From an uncultured Phycisphaerales bacterium (GTDB lineage Bacteria; Planctomycetota; Phycisphaerae; Tepidisphaerales; Tepidisphaeraceae), in the NCBI GenBank assembly GCA_903871935.1, contig CAIQIQ010000081.1, forward strand, positions 102,995 through 166,994: DNA of 64,000 nt. Reading direction: 5' to 3'. The notes below the pieces were generated by a model, which did no database searches, was not told where the DNA came from, and was given only the letters and a program-made list of their open reading frames with translations. Shown here in pieces: positions 60,711-64,000 of this stretch (the first letter of the stretch is position 1; each line of letters begins with the position of its first letter). The position numbers and the translations under genes are program-made.

Positions 60711-61217
60711 TCAGAACTTCCACTCCAGGCGGATGCCCGCGCTGGCTTCTGGGGTAGCGAGGCCCGTTTCTGGACCCACTCCTCGTACAGTACCGCGCGA
60801 GCCGTCGCCCATCGCGCGAAGGTAGTACACCGACAGGTCCAGCCCGCGCCCCAAGCGCACACTATGGCTGATAGACCACGCCGCATCGGTGCCCACACCC
60901 AGCCCCAGCCCGCTTCCCAACTGGTACTCCACGCGGTCACCCTGGGTATAGACCGGTTCATAGATGAACCCGCCCAACTCATCCGACGAACGCGGTGGGC
61001 GCAGCACACGTGCATCCAGCGAAATCGGCTGCTCCAGGTTCACGATCATCTCTTGCGGAGCAGGCTCTTTGAGATCCACTGCAGCGGCTGACTGATCAAC
61101 ATGCCTCTGCACGGTGGGCAGCGGCGAGAGCGTCAACTCATCCTGCCATGGCGGCAGTGCCTCAGCGGCAAGAGCAGTACTCGCCAGACTCAACACCAAT
61201 ACTGTCAATCGAACCAT
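60711..61217 (-). CDS. Small secreted beta-rich protein, possible outer-membrane protein
   Basis: 168 residues from the ATG at 61217 (GGGGAAG upstream), giving a signal peptide MVRLTVLVLSLASTALAAEA. The C-terminal half has alternating strands ending in an aromatic-rich RLEWKF, like the last strand of an outer-membrane beta-barrel (YQLGSGLGLGVGTDAAWS, GRGLDLSVYYLRAMG). It is short for a complete barrel. It is divergent from arsR with 109 bases between starts, so the ArsR operator could affect it too. Confidence 0.65.
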   Translation of the reverse strand: MVRLTVLVLSLASTALAAEALPPWQDELTLSPLPTVQRHVDQSAAAVDLKEPAPQEMIVNLEQPISLDARVLRPPRSSDELGGFIYEPVYTQGDRVEYQLGSGLGLGVGTDAAWSISHSVRLGRGLDLSVYYLRAMGDGSRGTVRGVGPETGLATPEASAGIRLEWKF

Positions 61218-61287
61218 GGTATCTTCCCCATAGATCTTACGTCCAATGGCAGGCCGGGTTCCCGATTGCCCATTGCAGATCAGGCTA

Positions 61288-61316
61288 TTGCACTTCCAAG
61301 TATGTGAGTGTATGCT
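61288..61316 (+). promoter_or_regulatory. Promoter of the arsR operon
   Basis: TTGCAC (61288-61293), a 17-base spacer and TATGCT (61311-61316) give a good sigma-70-type promoter. The -10 lies inside the operator's right part. The start codon at 61327 is only about 10 bases past the -10, so the transcript would be nearly leaderless. Confidence 0.6.
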
Positions 61317-61322
61317 CACATA
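61301..61322. promoter_or_regulatory. ArsR-type operator
   Basis: Perfect inverted repeat TATGTGAG-TGTATG-CTCACATA, arms of eight bases with a six-base centre, directly before the ArsR gene and overlapping its promoter. Binding of the repressor here would block RNA polymerase, giving metal-relieved autoregulation. Confidence 0.75.
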
Positions 61323-61326
61323 ATCT

Positions 61327-61656
61327 ATGATAGACCAGCACACTTGGGACCTCTATGACCGGCAGGCCGATGTGCTCAAGGCACTGGCCCACCCGATCCG
61401 CGTCGCCATCGTGCACATGCTTCAGGATGGCGAGCGCTGCGTTTGCCAGATCATCCCGGAGATCGACTGCGACCGCACCAATATTTCCAAGCACCTCGCC
61501 ATTATGACTCGCGCCGGCGTTTTGCGTTCGCGCAAGGATGGCCTGAAGGTTTATTACAGCTTGCGTACGCCCTGCGTCGCCAATTTCCTTTCCTGTGCGG
61601 CCAGCACACTCAAAAACAAGGCGGCCGAGGACGCTAAGGCCCTCGCCCGTATTTAG
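61327..61656 (+). CDS. ArsR/SmtB-family metal-sensing repressor
   Basis: 109 residues, winged helix. A Cys-x-Cys pair in ERCVCQI (Cys38, Cys40) sits at the helix-3 start as in arsenic-sensing ArsR (ELCVCDL), with Cys48 and two C-terminal Cys (TPCVANFLSCAAS) as possible further ligands. DNA-binding helix TNISKHLAIMTRAGVLRSR. It starts the cassette DGC protein, mini-thioredoxin, permease and membrane thioredoxin, which it should repress through the perfect operator upstream. The metal could be As(III) or another soft metal. Confidence 0.9.
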   Translation: MIDQHTWDLYDRQADVLKALAHPIRVAIVHMLQDGERCVCQIIPEIDCDRTNISKHLAIMTRAGVLRSRKDGLKVYYSLRTPCVANFLSCAASTLKNKAAEDAKALARI

Positions 61657-61677
61657 ACACTCAACACAGGAGAACGT

Positions 61678-62064
61678 ATGGCCTCTTGCATCTGCAATTG
61701 CGACACCGTCAAAAAGAATGTCCTGATCTACTCCTGCTCGGGGGCGGCCAATGTAGCCGAGATCTCCGATCGCGTCGCCCGGCGCCTGACCAAAGAAGGC
61801 GCGGGCGCCATGTTCTGCCTCGCCGGCCTGGGCGCAGAACTACCGAACATGGTCGAGACCGCCAGGAAAGCGGATTTCAGCCTCGTACTCGACGGCTGTC
61901 CGGTCGATTGCGCCCGCAAGATCGTCGAGAAGGTGAAACTCGCCAACGCCAGAGTAATCCGCATCACCGACCTCGGGATCACCAAGGCCAAGGGTGTGCC
62001 TGTCACGGACGAGCAGGTCGAGAAGGTCTACCAGGAAGCCAAACGCATCCTGGCGACCGCCTGA
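61678..62064 (+). CDS. DGC-domain putative zinc-binding protein
   Basis: 128 residues with AGGAG upstream. The family signature DGC is in LVLDGCPVDCARKIVEK, and the N-terminal MASCICNCDT plus IYSCSGAANVAEISDRVAR supply several more Cys. Proteins of this PF08859 group are small, Cys-rich and often sit with permeases and thioredoxins in metal cassettes; their reaction is unknown. It is 21 bases after the arsR stop, same operon. Confidence 0.87.
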   Translation: MASCICNCDTVKKNVLIYSCSGAANVAEISDRVARRLTKEGAGAMFCLAGLGAELPNMVETARKADFSLVLDGCPVDCARKIVEKVKLANARVIRITDLGITKAKGVPVTDEQVEKVYQEAKRILATA

Positions 62065-62102
62065 TTGAATCCGATCCACAACCGATCAAGGAGCTAACAA
62101 CC

Positions 62103-62336
62103 ATGAAAACGATTCAGGTACTGGGGACAGGCTGCCCCAGGTGCATGCAGCTTCACGACAACGCAAAGAACGCGGCCGAGCAACTGCAGGTTCCTTACAC
62201 GATCGAGAAAGTTACTGATCTGCAGAAGATCATGATGATGGGCGTGATGAGCACGCCCGCACTTGCGGTGGATGGCAAGGTCGTCGTCTCTGGCCGGGTG
62301 CCGGATGTTGAGGCAATCAAGATGATGCTCCGATAG
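62103..62336 (+). CDS. Small thioredoxin-family protein (redox-active disulfide type)
   Basis: 77 residues. The GTGCPRCMQLHDNA motif carries the Cys-x-x-Cys, and VMSTPALAVDGKVVVSGRVP gives the cis-Pro and the C-terminal strand of the mini-thioredoxins often encoded beside PF03773 permeases. AAGGAG is 7-12 bases before the ATG. It may shuttle electrons or metal ions for the cassette. Confidence 0.9.
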   Translation: MKTIQVLGTGCPRCMQLHDNAKNAAEQLQVPYTIEKVTDLQKIMMMGVMSTPALAVDGKVVVSGRVPDVEAIKMMLR

Positions 62337-62364
62337 GCGCCGCCAAACGCGCGCCCAATCACCC

Positions 62365-63432
62365 ATGACCACGACCCCAGACATAACCTGCGCCCAGCCG
62401 TCTGCCCCGCATGGCCGGCGGATGGCCAGCCCATGGCTTATGCTCACACTGGCGATTCCGGCATGGGTCGCCGTCTACAGCGTTCTGCCGCGGCTTTCGC
62501 GGCTGATCACCTACCACCTGCTGGGCATCGGCGAAGGGACGCACCTGGGCAGTTCGGTTGAGTTCTTCTTTTATGACGTGCCTAAGGTGCTGATGCTCCT
62601 GACGGCGGTGGTGTTTGTCGTCGGCGTCATCCGCACGTTCTTCACGCCCGAGCGGACACGGAAGATCCTGGCCGGCAAACGCGAGTCTGTCGGCAACGTC
62701 ATGGCCGCCCTGCTCGGCGTCGTCACGCCCTTCTGTTCCTGCTCGGCCGTTCCGCTGTTTATCGGATTCGTCACAGCCGGCGTGCCGCTGGGTGTAACCT
62801 TCTCGTTCCTGATCGCAGCCCCGATGATCAATGAGGTGGCACTGGGGCTGCTGCTGGCAATGTTCGGCTGGAAGATCGCGGCCATCTACGCTGGCACCGG
62901 CCTCGCCGTCGCCATCGTTGCCGGCTGGATCATCGGCCGCCTCAATATGACCCGCCATGTAGAGGACTGGGTCTATCAGATCCCCGTCAGCGATAGTCAG
63001 ACGCAAGAACGTCGACCATTTGCCGATCGTCTGGGCGACGGCGGGACGGCAGTGAAAGACATTGTTGGCAAAGTCTGGCTCTACGTCCTTCTGGGTATCG
63101 CCGTTGGAGCGGGTATCCATGGCTATGTGCCGGAGACTTTCATGGCCTCCATCATGGGCAAGAGCGCCTGGTGGAGCGTCCCGCTGGCGGTGCTGATCGG
63201 CGTCCCTATGTACTCGAACGCGGCCGGAATCATCCCGGTCGTGCAGGCGCTGCTGGGCAAGGGCGCTGCCCTGGGAACCGTGCTGGCCTTTATGATGTCC
63301 GTGATCGCCCTCTCGCTTCCCGAGGCAGTCATCCTCCGCAAAGTGCTCAAGCCACGGCTCATCGCCACGTTCTTTGGCATCGTGGCAACGGGGATTCTGC
63401 TCGTCGGCTATCTGTTCAATCTGATTCTGTGA
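62365..63432 (+). CDS. PF03773-type permease (ArsP / SO_0444-like efflux)
   Basis: 355 residues with about nine membrane helices. The characteristic Cys motif FCSCSAVPLFIGFVTAGVPL lies near residues 124-143, and a second conserved GVPMYSNAAGIIPVVQAL region appears near residue 285. These proteins export organoarsenicals, or copper/zinc-like metals in the SO_0444 group. Placement behind ArsR and beside two thioredoxin-fold proteins and a DGC protein supports metal or metalloid efflux. No ribosome site is clear before the ATG. Confidence 0.88.
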   Translation: MTTTPDITCAQPSAPHGRRMASPWLMLTLAIPAWVAVYSVLPRLSRLITYHLLGIGEGTHLGSSVEFFFYDVPKVLMLLTAVVFVVGVIRTFFTPERTRKILAGKRESVGNVMAALLGVVTPFCSCSAVPLFIGFVTAGVPLGVTFSFLIAAPMINEVALGLLLAMFGWKIAAIYAGTGLAVAIVAGWIIGRLNMTRHVEDWVYQIPVSDSQTQERRPFADRLGDGGTAVKDIVGKVWLYVLLGIAVGAGIHGYVPETFMASIMGKSAWWSVPLAVLIGVPMYSNAAGIIPVVQALLGKGAALGTVLAFMMSVIALSLPEAVILRKVLKPRLIATFFGIVATGILLVGYLFNLIL

Positions 63433-63452
63433 GTTGACAAGGAGTGACGGAA

Positions 63453-63881
63453 ATGAACCAGTTCGGACGTATTGCGATTGTGGTTCTGCTCGCCGCGGGC
63501 ATGGCTGGCGTGGTTTTGATGAAGCGCAGCGCTGTGCCGGCCCCGAAAGATGGACTGACATCCACGCCCGCAGTGGCGCAAGACCGCCCGGCAAACATGA
63601 ACTTGCCACGTATTCTGGATTTGGGAGCCACGCAGTGCATCCCCTGCAAGATGATGGCCCCAATCCTGGAGGAGCTGAAGAAGGAGTACGCCGGGAAAAT
63701 GCAGGTGGACTTCATCGATGTCTGGAAAGACCCGACGGCCGGTGAAAAGTACGCCATCGAGGGCATCCCCACGCAGATTTTCTTCGATGCCTCAGGCAAG
63801 GAGTTGTTCCGCCATGGGGGCTTCATGCCCAAAGATGACATCCTCGCCAAATGCAGGGAACTAGTGCTTCGTCACCCTTGA
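63453..63881 (+). CDS. Membrane-anchored thioredoxin-like protein
   Basis: 142 residues from the ATG at 63453 (AAGGAG ends 8 bases upstream). An N-terminal helix (IAIVVLLAAGMAGVVLM) anchors a periplasmic thioredoxin domain with active site ATQCIPCKMMAPILEEL and EGIPTQIFFDASGKEL. Last gene of the arsR cassette, 20 bases after the permease. It could reduce disulfides or periplasmic metal sites. Confidence 0.9.
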   Translation: MNQFGRIAIVVLLAAGMAGVVLMKRSAVPAPKDGLTSTPAVAQDRPANMNLPRILDLGATQCIPCKMMAPILEELKKEYAGKMQVDFIDVWKDPTAGEKYAIEGIPTQIFFDASGKELFRHGGFMPKDDILAKCRELVLRHP

Positions 63882-63927
63882 GATTTCGGATAGGATGATG
63901 GCGTCAACCAAGGAGGGTTGTGCCATT

Positions 63928-64000
63928 ATGCAAAAGAAGTACATCGTTCGCCTCACGGATGAGGAACGGGAGACACTGCAGCGGATTGTCAGCAAACCCA
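63928..64000 (+). CDS. IS630-family transposase, first codons (continues past window)
   Basis: Only 24 codons are inside the window: MQKKYIVRLTDEERETLQRI and four more, matching the N-terminal helix-turn-helix start of IS630 transposases ('xKKYxVxLTxEERxxL'). AGGAGGG precedes the ATG at 11-17 bases. The catalytic DDE domain lies beyond the end, so integrity cannot be judged. Confidence 0.7.
   Translation, partial: MQKKYIVRLTDEERETLQRIVSKP

Overview
This 64 kb window is GC-rich chromosomal DNA from a diderm bacterium, most likely a planctomycete and probably of the class Phycisphaerae. The evidence is: a short surface protein with the LEPR-type N-terminal motif (49731-50513), lpxA, several secreted PQQ-like and FG-GAP beta-propellers, a DUF4038 glycosidase-like protein, a GtaA-family protein, a remnant of an anaerobic sulfatase-maturating enzyme, and the Cys-x-x-Cys zinc-ribbon tail (37090-37150) common in planctomycete membrane proteins. 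The phylum assignment is an inference from gene content; no rRNA gene is present.

Layout. 1-5.4 kb: the end of recN, then a MoxR ATPase / DUF58 / transglutaminase unit. 5.5-8.7 kb (minus): a sugar-catabolic set of uronate isomerase-like protein, class II aldolase and PfkB kinase. 8.9-15.5 kb: an FG-GAP propeller protein, then topA, larB and nnrD on the minus strand. 15.5-17.3 kb: mostly non-coding, with an IS110 remnant. 17.3-21.5 kb: two unusual sugar ABC transporter proteins, one a binding protein fused to a permease and one a permease carrying a large inserted domain. 21.5-32.1 kb: a glycosyltransferase, tRNA-Lys(CUU), glyA, two PQQ-like propeller proteins, three tandem sulfotransferase paralogues and metG.

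32.2-38.9 kb is the accessory region. It holds a tyrosine recombinase lacking its N-terminal domain, two orphan Rhs C-terminal fragments each followed by a small membrane protein, a probable group II intron 5' remnant, a truncated anSME gene and a REP-associated (RAYT) transposase. It ends in a 0.7 kb non-coding block with at least seven direct repeats, two perfect TTATCCACA DnaA boxes and several palindromes. This block and the Rhs cassettes are the most novel parts of the window.

38.9-64 kb: a CvpA-like protein next to a membrane-anchored GspE-like protein with degenerate Walker motifs; lpdA; a thioredoxin/DUF6132 pair; GtaA-like, acetamidase and LEPR/CARDB proteins; a cupin of foreign-looking composition; a TPR-metallopeptidase; isochorismatase, lpxA and an MBL-fold hydrolase; two tandem DUF4139-like proteins; a DUF4038 protein and apt. 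Last comes a compact metal/arsenic-type cassette: ArsR with a perfect operator, DGC protein, mini-thioredoxin, PF03773 permease and membrane thioredoxin. The window closes with the first codons of an IS630-type transposase.
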